This document shows, one piece after another, positions 11,801 through 22,589 of a stretch of DNA of 64,000 nt. Both the position numbers and the translations under genes were made by a program. Position 1 is the first letter of the stretch. Every line of letters starts with the position of its first letter. The notes beneath the pieces are model-generated. The model was not told where the DNA came from, made no database searches, and was given only the letters and a program-made list of their open reading frames with translations. This DNA is from Branchiostoma floridae (lineage: Eukaryota > Chordata > Leptocardii > Amphioxiformes > Branchiostomatidae), in the NCBI RefSeq assembly GCF_000003815.2, contig NC_049982.1, forward strand, positions 33,075,746 through 33,139,745, written 5' to 3'.

Positions 11801-14800
11801 CTAGCTACAACTTACTTGTTTGCAAGGCTATTGTTGGAACTTGGAAGGAAGCTGCAATGTTTTACAAATGAATCATTTGTTTCTGATGGGATGTTCCTGT
11901 AGCTCAACGGGTGCTAGTAGCAGCTTCATAGTTCCTAGTTCAAATTAGTTGGGAACTTGGTGATGCCAGTTCAGACCCTACAGTTTAAAAAAGGCATCTT
12001 TTTGGGCTGCACAAGCCTTTAAGAAGGGATGTAAAATGAGGGTCCAAGGTGATGGCTAATGTACCTAAATTGCTTCATGTCAAATGATTGAAATCTCAAT
12101 ATGAAATGTCTTGTACTAATAAAGAGAAAAGGAGGTTATGGGGAAAGTCCTGTGTAATCCTGTTAGTATCAGACTTGTCTTTTGAGATTCCAGAATGCAA
12201 TAGCCAGTTTTAACTTGAATAAAGGAAGTGTTATGTTTGGATAACAAGAAAGAAAATTGGTCCTTTTGCAAAGTAGAGAACAAATGGTTACTTACTACAG
12301 AAAACTGTGATCAGTTTTACTGTGGCAAGTCTGGTGTCGTCCTTCTCTACTGCAAGAGTTAGCAACAAGTCTACCAGCACCACCTCCGCACCTGGCATGG
12401 GGAACTCTGCCAGCCTGCCTCCATCTGCAACAATCAAAAACCAACCAACCAATTTCTCCATTTCCAATTCTGAGTTTTCATTGGCTAAATTCAGAAGAAA
12501 ACTTCTGGGTTTTGATTGGCTAAATTCACAAGAAACATTGGAACCCGGTGGAACCTGGCTACAAAGAAAAAAAAATGTTTACCTTTGGAAACATAATTAC
12601 ACTTACAAGACAACAAACTCAATATTAATCATATCCAGGGACTCAAATTTCTGTCGTCTCTCTATTGCCAACTTCAATGCCCTTTGCTAAAAAGCAGTTA
12701 CTATTCCAAAATCCAGTTGCTTGAGTAACTGCTTTTTGGCGTATCTTATTACCTGGATGTCTAACCTTCATCAAGGTACAGGGCTCGAAATTCATTTTTG
12801 GAATTAGGTGCACTGGTGCACCCAGCTTTAATAACAAAACTTAGTTACAAGCTATCAAATTCTTAAACAAGTAACATGACATTTTTATTATCTTTCTAAC
12901 ACTTAGATGTCAAGAATATAATGTATACTAGTAGGGTTGGGTATCGATACAGCGTACCGGTACAAAATCGTTTTTTCTTATTGGACCGGTCCAGAAAAAC
13001 TGGACCTGAAAAAATTAGTTGTACCAGATGTTGGACCGATTAGAAAATTAACAGATTATTTTATCAGGCATTCACACGTTTTGACGCTTGCAGGTGGAAG
13101 AAAATAACAAGAGTGAAGTAGAGTAGAGTTTATAGTAATTTCTACCAAGTTTTACAGCCAATCGCACAGGTGCAGTTAGCGTTGTAGGATTTTAAAACGC
13201 CAGTGCAGGTCTAATACTCCACCAAACAGATTTCTTTGTAGTGAAATGGACCATTGGTATGAGTCATACTGCATCAGGTTCAGGTTCAGGTCCGGACCTG
13301 GACCTGATCCTTTGGACCTGAACCGGACCTGGACCTGAATTTTCTGTACCGGTACCCAGCCCTATATACTAGTATACTTGATATCTTTCCATACATAAAC
13401 CTAAGAAAATATTTGGGTGCACTCTGTGAAAAAAATTGGGTGCGCAGTTCCAATTTTGGGTGCACCTGGGTGCACATACACCCAGTATTTCGAGCCCTGA
13501 GGTATCAACGTCATTTGTTTGTGATGGTACTTGGATGTATGAATACAGTAACTGTAGAATGCTATCGTTATGTAGACAGTACCTGACTTCATAATGGTCC
13601 AAAGGTCCTTAGCAGCCACTTGTTCTTCTCTCTCCTTCTGTGCATCCAATACCTTATAAGATAAAGCAAACATCTGATCATATTTCCTCTTCTCAGTCAA
13701 AATCTCACTAGCAATAAGACCACTGTTGCAAATTGTCCAACAAGACAAGTTCAACATAGTTAAATATGTTTCTTTCTCATCTAGAGGCACTAGAAGCTTT
13801 AGGGCCAACATGGCAACACCTTTTAGAACTAAAACTCAACAGTTTGCAACCTCATACATCCCAAGACTCATTAGTATTTGGAATGGGCTAGATGGAAACC
13901 TTAGAGCCATGGGCCGCTATGTCTCTCAGTCCTCACACATATCTACCTACAAACGACAGTTGTTAAAACACCTACACAACGGATTCACACACCACTACGA
14001 TACAGACACCCCATGTACCTGGACCTCGTTCTGCTCCTGTTTGACGTGCTTTGCAACAAGTCGTTTCATTTTGTATTTATTCATTGTGCATTTTGTATAT
14101 AAGTTATATTTTGTTTCCGATTATCACTGTATATACCATTTTGATTCTTATCATTTACTTGAATGTGTATTTTGTTTGTTTCTGGAGACAACTTGCAGAG
14201 GTGGCATGTCACCTGTTTTGTCCATTTTATATGGAAAGTGCAATAAATAAATAAAGATGATATGGCAATACTAATTCTATATGTTTTTTTCTTGAAATCA
14301 GCGCTCCTAGTTTTCCCAATGAAAAAAAAAAATTGGCCACACCTCACATTCACAAATTTTCACTTCCTTTCAGCTCCCAAATGAACGTAAACTTAACGTA
14401 CCAGCACATTTCTTTTTTCTAGGCACATACTTATTTGACAGTACAGTTGACAATTGACTTGTCATTCATGTATTTTGAACCATGATTTTCTTCTTCTTTC
14501 CTACCTTTTTAAACTTGCGCTCGAGCTGGAACCTCCGCCAATCATACTCAGCCTTGACCACCTCAGGGCTAGCCTGCGCTGCTCGGACTTCAGACATGCT
14601 ATTTCTCCTACTACCAGGTTTACTGGACACATTGTCTTTGTGTGGACCAAGCTGGGCCTGCTCTGCCGGCCCATTTTCAGCACCAGTAAGGGTTCCTTTG
14701 GAAGGAGTCTGTCTCCATTGTCTGCTGCCTTGTCTATTCATGTCTAAGCTTTGTCTCCCTCTGTTCCCTGCTATCTCCTTGGATACACACTTACCCCCCT

Positions 14801-16551
14801 GGCTAGTTCCATCTTGTTTGAAGCCATGTTGTTCCTCCCTTGTGTCTCTTCTGCTGACTGGGCTAGCTGCAGATTTGGGCACATGGTCTGCATTGCTTTT
14901 AATCTCTTTCCATGGGATCTTCTTCACTTTCTTTGGTTCCTCCTCAACTTTCTTTTCAACATAAGTCTGGTATGATTCCATTCCCAGTATCTTGACACCC
15001 AGTCTATCTTGTTGCATTTTTTCCGGAGTTTTCGAATTGTCCTTCGTCAGTCCATTGTTTTGCTCTGGTGGGGTCTGTGCAAGCTTATTGCCTCTATCTT
15101 TGGAGCCATGACGGGGTTTTGGTGGTGTATCATTGAGTGGATATGCATAGCCACCTGCTGCTGCAAGCCCACCATACATGCCCTCCACATATGCTGCATA
15201 GATATTGCTGTAGAAAACACAACTTGGGTTTAAGCACTCTCAAGCAATACGAGCAATCGCTGTTGTTTATATCCAGGGTATTCCACGGCTGCTGCCTACC
15301 AGGATGTCAGTAGATTGGATCAAAAATTCATATCCAAAGTAGCAGGTTAAATTACTGGTTAATATGTAAATCAATATTTTGTAAAACACCTGCTTTTTGC
15401 CTACCACTGCATCACGGTGACATAATCGCAATATAGAACACAAGCATAGTTTACAAAAGTTACAACATGATAAAGTTGGCCCAGGCTTGACATACATAGG
15501 GACACAGTAATAACTGTCTTATTGTTTGACGATGGCAATACGGTATCATGTATGTACGTTGCATGAAGGAAGGAAAATGTCTTGACCAATTCAGATACTA
15601 CATAGAATTAGATGCTTGTAATGAGGATGATACTTTCTACATCCCAGTCAGCCAGTGTGGGGACACTTGTGTGTTCAGGTGCATGAGAGGCCTGTCCACT
15701 CACATGAGACTGTCGGACCTGTGCCGGTACATGAGACTGCCAGGCTTGTACAGGTACATGAGACTGTCTAGCCTGTTCAGGCACATGGGACTGCCAGGCC
15801 TGTCCATTCCAGGCCTGTCCATTCAAATGAGACTGCCAGGCCTGTACAGGTACATGAGACTGCCAGGCCTGTACAGGATGTGTTGTGGGGGCCACAGGAC
15901 CACCAGGAATGGAAACTGAAGGTTTTTTCAAGCTTCCTCTTCCAATACCTAGACTTGCAAATGAAAGAAAATATTACAGTTTGGCTATTGCAAACACAGA
16001 AATACATATACACATCCTGATATCAGTATTAATAGGCAACAACTGAGTTCTGCTATATCATGTATGTATGACATTTTAACATCCTTTTCATGCTTGCAAT
16101 ATTTGTCACTTGAAGTTGCTGGCAGATGGAATTCTCTATGCCATAACTCATGATTCATGCAGTATGCCTATCAGCACATTGTTGTACCCACCTAGCTGCT
16201 GTAAAATGTGCTCCCTTGCTGCCAGCATCCCCTTCATGTGGGCAGGTGGAGCATCTGTCTCTGCAGCTGCTGGATTGTGAATGTTGAGAGATGCAGCAGG
16301 TGGTGAGCTCATTGTGTCCTTTAGCCACAGGAGCTGGGAGTCTGTCAGGCCCAGTTTGGGGGTGCCTGCATCCCTCACCCCCTCTGATGTAGGCTTCCTG
16401 AGATCTGACTCACCAGTGTAATGGTTCTGGTTCAATGTTGATGATGATGATGGGGCAAGGATGATGAAGCAATACACTCTGGCATGTATGGACTGGACTT
16501 TTGGGGCTGGCACCACCAGTTCTCCCCTTCTCCGTTCATTGAAGGATCCAT
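5899..16551 (-). CDS. MIF4G/ARM-like domain protein with C-terminal SAM-like segment (13 or more exons)
   Basis: Minus-strand exons, 5' to 3': 16551-16192, 15948 to about 15620, 15207-14505, 13652-13583, 12424-12296, 11723-11656, 11444-11353, 10061-9989, 9171-9089, 7662-7599, 6993-6875, 6418-6213 and 6012-5899. Eleven junctions use GT-AG with matching phase; the junction between 15620 and 15207 is unresolved. The N-terminal half is polar and disordered, with a WQSHVP-type repeat and a Lys-rich block. The helical part runs from LAEFPMPGAEVVLVDLLL to SSLLELALLRASGW and resembles MIF4G domains of the MIF4GD/CTIF/PAIP1 group, which act in translation. The end (LEEFLPKFQENGIRDT to LEVMLYLDTHGW) resembles a SAM domain. 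Function in translation or RNA binding is inferred. Exon 1 changes frame (see findings). The start ATG at 16,551 has a good context (AAGATGG). Confidence 0.65.
6473..6836. repeat. hAT-like MITE, copy 1 (TIR GTTGTAGCCAGC)
   Basis: Left end GCGTTGTAGCCAGCACCCGT, right end GGCTGGCTACAACCC. About 330 bp of the interior aligns by eye with 9,431-9,762, including 'ttgacggaattttg' and 'ccaaaacagat'. It lies in an intron of the MIF4G-like gene. No clear target duplication is visible here. Confidence 0.65.
7046..7287. repeat. Palindromic MITE (TIR TGCAGGGACATCCAAC)
   Basis: ATGCAGGGACATCCAACGAC at the left faces GTTGGATGTCCCTGCAT at the right. The inverted similarity continues inward (cttagttcctg / caggaactaag), so most of the element can fold on itself. 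It lies in the intron between exons at 6,993 and 7,599. Confidence 0.75.
8044..8381. mobile_element. piggyBac-like MITE flanked by TTAA
   Basis: TTAA occurs at 8,044-8,047 and 8,378-8,381, just outside inverted ends GGGGCACAACCCGCCGTAC and GTACGGCGGGTTGTGCCCC. The interior carries many copies of CGTACG-like motifs. A TTAA duplication is the hallmark of piggyBac-type insertion; the family is otherwise not recognised and there is no transposase frame. Confidence 0.65.
9431..9762. mobile_element. hAT-like MITE, copy 2, with direct-repeat flanks
   Basis: Same family as 6,473-6,836. The sequence TCCAGAGA stands on both sides (before GGGTTGTAGCC and after AAAACGCTGG), which fits the 8-bp duplication of hAT transposons. 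A poly-C run sits near 9,668-9,685. Confidence 0.65.
10120..10640. repeat. PIF/Harbinger-type element remnant
   Basis: TTA followed by GGGACTGCACAATATTCAGT resembles the ends of the elements at 19.8 and 36.4 kb. Inside are the family's repeats of 'catggcccttc' followed by A-rich runs, at both ends of the segment. The right terminus is not preserved. Confidence 0.5.
10990..11320. mobile_element. MITE, CAGGGCTCRAAAT family (copy 1)
   Basis: Starts CAGGGCTCAAAATACC and ends AGTATTTTGAGCCCTG. Flanks TAGAT and TTGAT are a one-mismatch 5-bp duplication. The interior is closely similar to 33,125-33,463, including the motif 'acctgcatatgcaggttagt'. Confidence 0.75.
12779..13499. mobile_element. MITE, CAGGGCTCGAAAT family (copy 2), interrupted
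   Basis: Starts CAGGGCTCGAAATT and ends ATTTCGAGCCCTG, with exact 5-bp flanks AGGTA at 12,774-12,778 and 13,500-13,504. The body has 'ggtgcactggtgcaccc' type repeats. It is split by a second element at 12,932-13,364. Confidence 0.75.
12932..13364. mobile_element. hAT-type MITE nested in another element
   Basis: Ends are TAGGGTTGGGTATCGATAC and GTACCGGTACCCAGCCCTA. The flanks carry a perfect 8-bp duplication TATACTAG (12,924-12,931 and 13,365-13,372), the hAT signature. The interior has inverted 'ggacctggacctga' motifs. It is inserted inside 12,779-13,499. Confidence 0.85.
13791..14258 (+). mobile_element. LINE 3' end fragment (reverse-transcriptase C-terminal tail)
   Basis: The frame reads ...FATSYIPRLISIWNGLDGN... 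followed by a YKRQLLKHL-like helix, the typical tail after the reverse-transcriptase domain in CR1/L2/Jockey-like LINEs. It then passes into a T-rich 3' UTR and ends with AATAAATAAA. The element is 5'-truncated, as LINE copies usually are, and sits antisense in an intron of the MIF4G-like gene. Confidence 0.65.
15690..15890 (-). repeat. 27-bp coding minisatellite
   Basis: About seven imperfect copies of a 27-bp unit (plus strand gtacatgagactgccaggc plus tgtacag) lie inside the second exon of the MIF4G-like gene. On the coding strand each gives a 9-residue repeat of the type QAWQSHVPV. The period is a multiple of three, so copy-number changes keep the frame. Confidence 0.8.
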
Positions 16552-17459
16552 CTTCTTAGTTTCACCACAGTTTCTCACAGGAAATCTTGTCCTCTCCACC
16601 TTCTTGGCTAAACTAGGCCAACACAATCAGTAATTTCATAACTAAAAAAAAGTTGATCATTAAGTAAGCTACCAGCTTCTGATAAACACTGTAACACTGA
16701 TTTTTAATAATCTCTCTTTCAATCTTTGTTTTTTTTTATTTCAAACGGGTTGTAAAGACATTGTGTCATATTTGTTTTATGCCTAATAAGGGATCTATCA
16801 ACATAACAGCCTTTGCAAATGTATGCAAATTCTGCTGCACTGGAAGGAACACAGTGATGGTAAATCATCAATTTGTCTTTGATAAGGTCTTTTTACATTT
16901 CAAAGACCTCATAAAAGATGTACTTGATTACCCAGTGCTTGAGAAGGATGAAAGGTGTCCACTGGCAAGACTTTACATCCAATGAAACAATTCGCTGTAG
17001 AACAAAACAACCATCATTCGGCATCAATCAGTTCTAGAATTGCCAAGCAAAGGATGACCTTCCTAGGACAGGCGTCAAGAGCAGTTCTCACTCAGGACGT
17101 GATAAAACTGACAACCTCGGACCCTAACCCTGCTTGGGGAGATGGGAAGACCAGATCTTTAACACTCTCAAAGAGCTGGGTGTTTCCAGATTATGATGTC
17201 TGCGAATGATTGCTGATTGACTGATAAAAGATGTACATCGATGAGAATGACCACAGTGTCACTGACATAGCCCTCCTCCCTGATAACCAATTTGGTGATG
17301 TGGCACAGGATGGGCAGGGACTTTACCACGTATCATCAGCAGTTTAATTCTTCTCCCAGAAATCTTCAAAAACTAGAAAGCAAGAGTACAAGAGGTGACC
17401 TGTCAAAAGATAACATGCACAAGACAACCAACTTCACTAGAGAGAAGTTGTGAGAAAGT
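16552..17459. other. Region between divergent units
   Basis: Upstream of the MIF4G-like gene and of the plus-strand ORF at 17,460. Short frames occur, for example a 38-codon one from ATG at 17,231 (MYIDENDHSVTD...) and others at 16,761-17,209, with no recognised domain. They may be decayed 5' parts of the element encoding the ORF at 17,460. No TATA box is evident. Confidence 0.4.
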
Positions 17460-18647
17460 GTGGCAACACTAAGAAGATGTATTCTTCAAACTTTGAGTGA
17501 GGATGAGGAGCTGGATTTGCTGACCCAGCAAGCACTGGAAGTGGTGTGTGCTGCCATCCTGATATTGCTGGAGCGTCAGGCAGAGGAGCAGCTACCTGGT
17601 GGCAAATACTGGCAGCCAAGTGAAGCTGAGCAGCAGAAGTCGCAGCATGTGCCAACCACAAATGTTGTGTCTGAAAGGGACTTTGCTGTGCTCAATAACT
17701 TAGTAAGATCCAAGCCCAATGCAAGCTCCTTGTCGTGTGAGGCATACATCATGTGGCTGAACAATCAGACCAGCATGTGGCTCGACAACCTGGATGCTGA
17801 AGAAAAAGAACGCCACATGGCATACGCCAGAACGCATGCAGCGAGTATTCATGCAAAGTTCCTGGAAAAAAAGCAAAAAATCAAGGAGCAACGTCTTGAG
17901 GCGTTGCTAAAGAAGCAGAAAGAAAAAGAAGACAAGAAACAAAAGGCTCGACAGAGGAAGGTGGCACTGACAGAGAAGGTTCTCAAAATGGGCGGAGTGT
18001 GGAAAACTGCCGAAGAGGTGGACGAGAGGGTGGGTTCTCTGAACAGAGAACAAGAAAAGCTGGAGGCAGTGAAGAACCAGCTCCAGTTCCACAAAAAAGT
18101 GCTCAACTCTGAGGGCAACAAGGAACTGTTCCAGATGACAATCACCAGGCCGGGAAGAGGAAGGCATGTCTTCTCCTGTAGTGAAAAAATCTCCCATCTA
18201 AAAGAAGTCATCTCTAAAAACGTCACACACAGTACAGACATCAACAGCGAGTCTGAAGAAGAGGATGAAGAGAGGGAGTACGTGACGCTGAAAGAGCCTG
18301 AAGCCCGTACAGTACAGGGCATACATGAAACACAGAACAAAAAACTTCAAGCCGAAACAGAAAAAAGAGAAGTGAATAGGCAGAAGTTGTCTTTACCGGA
18401 CTACCTCAAAGACCCGTCCAAACTGGTCGGCTGCAAGATCAGGCAGAAGTTCAATACTAAAGATCAAGACGGTAACAAGGTCCAGACTTGGTACACAGGG
18501 ACAGTTACCGAGATGATGGACGGGGCACAAGACCCAAAGGACACTGAGTACCTCATAGTATACGACGACGAAAATGAGAAGGATGAGGTGTACAACCTCC
18601 TGTCTGACTTAGAAAAGGGAGAGCTTATTGTACTTAACAGTGACTAA
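17460..18647 (+). CDS. Mobile-element-type protein, C-terminal part, with coiled coil and Tudor-like end
   Basis: A 395-codon open frame. Residues about 65-120 (NVVSERDFAVLNNLVRSKP then MWLNNQTSMWL) look like the C-terminal 'TN..SER.F' part of transposase-like proteins that are multicopy in invertebrate genomes, a resemblance I recall and could not search. A Lys/Glu-rich coiled coil follows (about 120-240), then an acidic stretch and a domain from about 310 (GCKIRQKF...WYTGTVTEM...YLIVYDDE) with the aromatic-strand pattern of Tudor/chromo-barrel folds. The frame opens after TGA at 17,451 and has no ATG until about residue 98, so the 5' part is missing, spliced or decayed. No introns are needed. 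It may be an intact 3' exon, or a pseudogene of a mobile element. Substrate and role unknown. Confidence 0.5.
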   Translation: MATLRRCILQTLSEDEELDLLTQQALEVVCAAILILLERQAEEQLPGGKYWQPSEAEQQKSQHVPTTNVVSERDFAVLNNLVRSKPNASSLSCEAYIMWLNNQTSMWLDNLDAEEKERHMAYARTHAASIHAKFLEKKQKIKEQRLEALLKKQKEKEDKKQKARQRKVALTEKVLKMGGVWKTAEEVDERVGSLNREQEKLEAVKNQLQFHKKVLNSEGNKELFQMTITRPGRGRHVFSCSEKISHLKEVISKNVTHSTDINSESEEEDEEREYVTLKEPEARTVQGIHETQNKKLQAETEKREVNRQKLSLPDYLKDPSKLVGCKIRQKFNTKDQDGNKVQTWYTGTVTEMMDGAQDPKDTEYLIVYDDENEKDEVYNLLSDLEKGELIVLNSD

Positions 18648-19303
18648 ATGAGGATGTATTAGTATATATGTACAGTAACTGATACAATTTGTGATATGGT
18701 TGACCTGTTGAGACCTTTATTGTCTCGCCTTTTTTCTTTATTGTTGGCTATACTATACTACAGTACTCCCTTGAAGCACCTTGGGCCTTCCAACTTAGTA
18801 GACATAGGTGCAATTTCCCTTGTGTGTTGAGCATTCAAAAGACTTTCTGTTCGTGACATGGCTGTAAGTTTTTACGAGTACAGTTTAAGTTCATGTAGTT
18901 TCATAGAACTGGTCTGGTATGTTAGTGGACGAAGAAGTATCTGTGTCACATGCTTGAGAAATCTGAAAGAAAGGAAAAGAAAGATTAGTATGTTTTAAAA
19001 GGAAAAGTTCAAGTGCATAGATTTGTAAGTTTGTACATTAGTTAACCTGTTACGAGGAAATATCATTCTGTATGATCAATATGTTGTCGTGGACCAAACT
19101 TGTGATACACTGTTTCGCAGCCGACTAGTCTAATGATGATGATGTTGTAATATATCTATGTACATGGAAATTGTATGCTGTTTTCTCATTTATTGACTTG
19201 ATTAACTTAAGATATCGTATTAGTAAAGGTACAGGCAATTTTCTGGAGTCAAAACTAGTCAGAACTGTCCAAGAAACAGGAAAACTGGTTCCCAGCATAA
19301 ATT

Positions 19304-19352
19304 ATGCAAATGACCTAATTAATTATGCAAACCATACATTAATTATGCAAAT
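19304..19352. repeat. Three AATTATGCAAA repeats (octamer-like)
   Basis: ATGCAAAT occurs at 19,304-19,311 and 19,345-19,352, with ATGCAAAC between them, each preceded by AATT. The perfect copies match the POU-factor octamer. The regular context suggests a small local duplication. Confidence 0.5.
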
Positions 19353-19809
19353 TAATGTAGATATGCTTGATGTTAACATGTATACCAACTTTGAAGATCA
19401 TAGGCCCTACCATTCTTAAGATACGTTAGCCCAAGTAATGTCTTAAATTTCTTGTAATTTTTACCATTGCAAACAATAGGACAGTGGTGCCATCTTCATA
19501 CTCATTGACCCCATGGTTAAAGCCTTTGTTTTTGGTGACCCAAATCCCTGATTTCCAAGAAATGAAATTTTTGTAACTCCCCAACCATACATCATAGAAA
19601 GATGAAATAAAAACCATTTTAATTGTCACAATTTGCACTACAATTTGATATAAGAATCAATATCCTAGGACAAAGTATAATTTTTGACCTGAACACCCTA
19701 TTCAAAGAACTCGGAAAGGCTTCTGACGAAATAGGCACATTCTGTCATAACTAAGAGCTCCATGTCTGTAAGTTTACACAACTGCCCTTGGAACATCCAT
19801 TTCCTGTAA

Positions 19810-21376
19810 GGGACCGTACGATATTTATCGGGGGGGGAGGGCTGGTGCATTGGAAGTCGGATCAAAAAATTTTTTGATGGCCCTCCCCCCCATCTCAAAA
19901 AAATCTAACGTGACCCTCCCCCTCCACCTCAAAAAAATCAACATGGCCCTCCCCCCCGACAGGCATAATCAAACGGGTAGAAAAACAACCGATAAAATAA
20001 TCTTAATATAGTTAGACGTCAGGGCACAAGGGCGCCAGTGTTCTCGCCAGGATTTTTTCACAGCGTCGGGGCAGGGGTCCGGGGGCATGCTCCCCCGGGA
20101 AAATTTGGATTTTCAAACCCTTTAAAACAGAATTTCCTCCAATTTGAGAGGAAAATTATGCCCTTGAGATTGGATGCCGGTTGCCTTTTTTACTCCCGTT
20201 TTTCAGTAATCGACGTCCGCCCTCCCCCAAAAATATGTTATAACTATAAGCTCGGGGAATCAACAGTTCGTGATCTGGCCCGGGTATTATGTGTCCAGTC
20301 ATGTCTATATGAAAATTTTGGGTTTTTGATGCTTCCAAACAGGGATCTAGCCAGTGAGTTCGTCAGCCCATGGAAAAATTTTTTTCCGACATTGAATAAA
20401 GAATGCCTACCTCGTGCGATCGATGTTGCGCCCTCCCGCATCAAATGCTAGTAGTTTTTCCAGAGGATAAAATAACGGCGCCATCACACCTTGTGTTTTT
20501 TTTTCTATTTTGCCCGATGATTTTACTAGAATTTATCATTTATCGAATCGGTCGGGTTTTACAAGGCCGCGCCGTCATTTTCCACGAGCGTGCGTTTGTT
20601 TCGTGCGACCTCAGGTTACCCCGTTTTCGGCGTGAAATCTTTGGCTCACCGCTGGATTTCTTTTTACATAGAGACCAAGAACGTTAAACATTATACGAAG
20701 GACGGTGATCTGCTGCGTCTTTGGCAGTGATCAGTGCCGGTGTAGCCTTGAAGGAGTAGCCAGAAAAGACGTCCTAACGTGCTGGGCGCTGCGATCGACA
20801 GTCCGTCTGGGGAGGGGGGCGTGCCGCGCCATGTGCCACAGACGACAATGCCAGTGCACAGCCGACTTGATCGACGCTTAAAAACAATATTGCGGCCCCT
20901 TTTCTGCCGCAAATTTTGTCCTTTTGAAACAAAAGAAATGTTGTAAATAAAAAATAAAGTGTAAAGTTTTGGATTCTTCACATATTTACCGCGCACCGCT
21001 TTTGTAACTTAAATATTTGGGGAAACTCAGCCGAGTGCGTCTTTCCAGAAAAAAATAAGTCCGGAGACGGAATGACGTATGCCTGGCGGGAACGCTGGTC
21101 CAGGGCAGCGCCACTTTGGGGGACCTAGGGGGGCGAAGCCCCCCGGAAGCTCTTGCATTTTAGGCTATTCAGAAGGCTTATTTTATCAGTTTTAGGGCCA
21201 TGTCAAGATATTAAAACAACAAATAGTATAAACAATTCTTTCAAAAAAATTAACATGGCCCTCCCCCTATCTCAAAAAAAATTAACATGGCCCTCCCCCC
21301 AGCTCAAAAAAAATTAACATGGCCCTCCCCCCCTAACGCACCAGCCCTCCCCCCCTGAAAAATATCGTACAGTCCC
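19810..21376. mobile_element. PIF/Harbinger-type element, 1.57 kb, non-autonomous
   Basis: Left end GGGACCGTACGATATTTATC and right end AAATATCGTACAGTCCC are inverted. TAA flanks both sides (19,807-19,809 and 21,377-21,379), matching the TWA duplication of PIF/Harbinger. Subterminal 'catggccctcccccc' repeats lie at both ends. No transposase frame is visible. A second element is nested inside. Confidence 0.75.
20035..21098. mobile_element. hAT-like element nested in the Harbinger-type element
   Basis: Ends CCAGTGTTCTCGCCAGG and CCTGGCGGGAACGCTGG are inverted repeats. Target duplication is not exact. The ends resemble the CCAGCGTT.../AACGCTGG ends of the family at 9.4 kb. The interior shows no long frame. 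Confidence 0.55.
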
Positions 21377-22589
21377 TAACTAGTGTAAGTCTGTCAGATG
21401 GCATACCTTGTAGCGACATTACAAATCTCCTAATATTACGGTTTGCCTTGAAACCTAACTATTTGTCAGTATCCTTGGAATGATTTGGAATGGTTCCTCT
21501 TTCCTCATCCCCAAACTATACAATGTGGCAGCTTGTGTGAATAGGACTCTTGTATAATGCCATCCATTTGTAGACAACTTACACCTGGTGAAGTCAGCAG
21601 TTCCCACATGTAAGTAACACTTGTTTTTCTCTGTAATTGGTATCACAAAAGCATGGATACCCTGGGCAGTTTCTCATTTAACAGCTAACAGTTCACACCT
21701 AGTAAGCAAGGGTACTCATAGGAAGTACACGGACAATCTGGCCAGCCTCATTCAACTTCATCCAAATTTAGGGCAAAATACATATCATAAAATCAATTCA
21801 GAAAGGAAATCTCATTCTTTGCTTCTGACACTGGTGAAAACTAGAGAGAATTGATAGGTTAAGAATGAATATATCATTGTGTAAGCTACGGCAGCTTTTA
21901 GGGAAGAAGACACAGTAGAATGAAAGGAAGAAAGACTGATTACAGCCAGAAGATGTTGTAACTACCGTATACGTACTGATCTGCAGAATAAAGTGGATTA
22001 TCATCGTCAATATTGTACATGTCACACCAAGGACTGAGATAGATGAGCTGGGACACTGGATCAGGAAGACTGCACATGGCGGAGCTCTGACCAGGGATGC
22101 AGACAGGCTGTTGTAGATGGGGAATCAACTGGCAAACAAATGACCATGACTCCAGGTCTTCAGCTGAGTGCCATTTTGCCTGCATTGGCATGTTTTGCAA
22201 TGAAGAGCTCTGCTCAACCACTGAGTAACTGCTCGCTTGATTCAATTCATCACTTGCTCCAAACAAGGGATACTGCTATCAGTACTGTGTCTTTCTCATT
22301 TCTACGTAAGGATCACACCAGAGACAACATTAGAGTTTTTTTACCACAGTATGGCAGAGAGTATTGAGGTACAACTTTAAGTTGAAGAAACTGATATATA
22401 TCTGAGGGTCCCCAAGAGAAAGAAGTGCAAGATCGGCAAGAAAGAGCAGTGCCGTGGGTGTGTGCAAAAGGAAGGGGTTCCAAATTTCTGTATGTGAGCA
22501 TTCTGGGATCTGGACCCTGGTATGCGGTGAAAATGTACCATATTCTGTTGCAGCTGAACTTGAGTGCACTACGTTCACGCTAGCATGAA

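Noticed and set aside
13726-14250. A 174-codon host gene on the plus strand
   Set aside because: Its middle is a LINE reverse-transcriptase tail and its end is the T-rich LINE 3' UTR translated by chance.
14482-14964. 160-codon plus-strand ORF opposite the MIF4G-like exon
   Set aside because: It is the antisense shadow of the 234-codon exon on the minus strand, which has matching splice sites and coding character.
17460-18647. SGF29-type SAGA subunit as identity of the Tudor-like ORF
   Set aside because: Only the general barrel-like pattern at the C-terminus fits. The N-terminal two thirds, with the 'TN..SER.F' segment, do not match SGF29.
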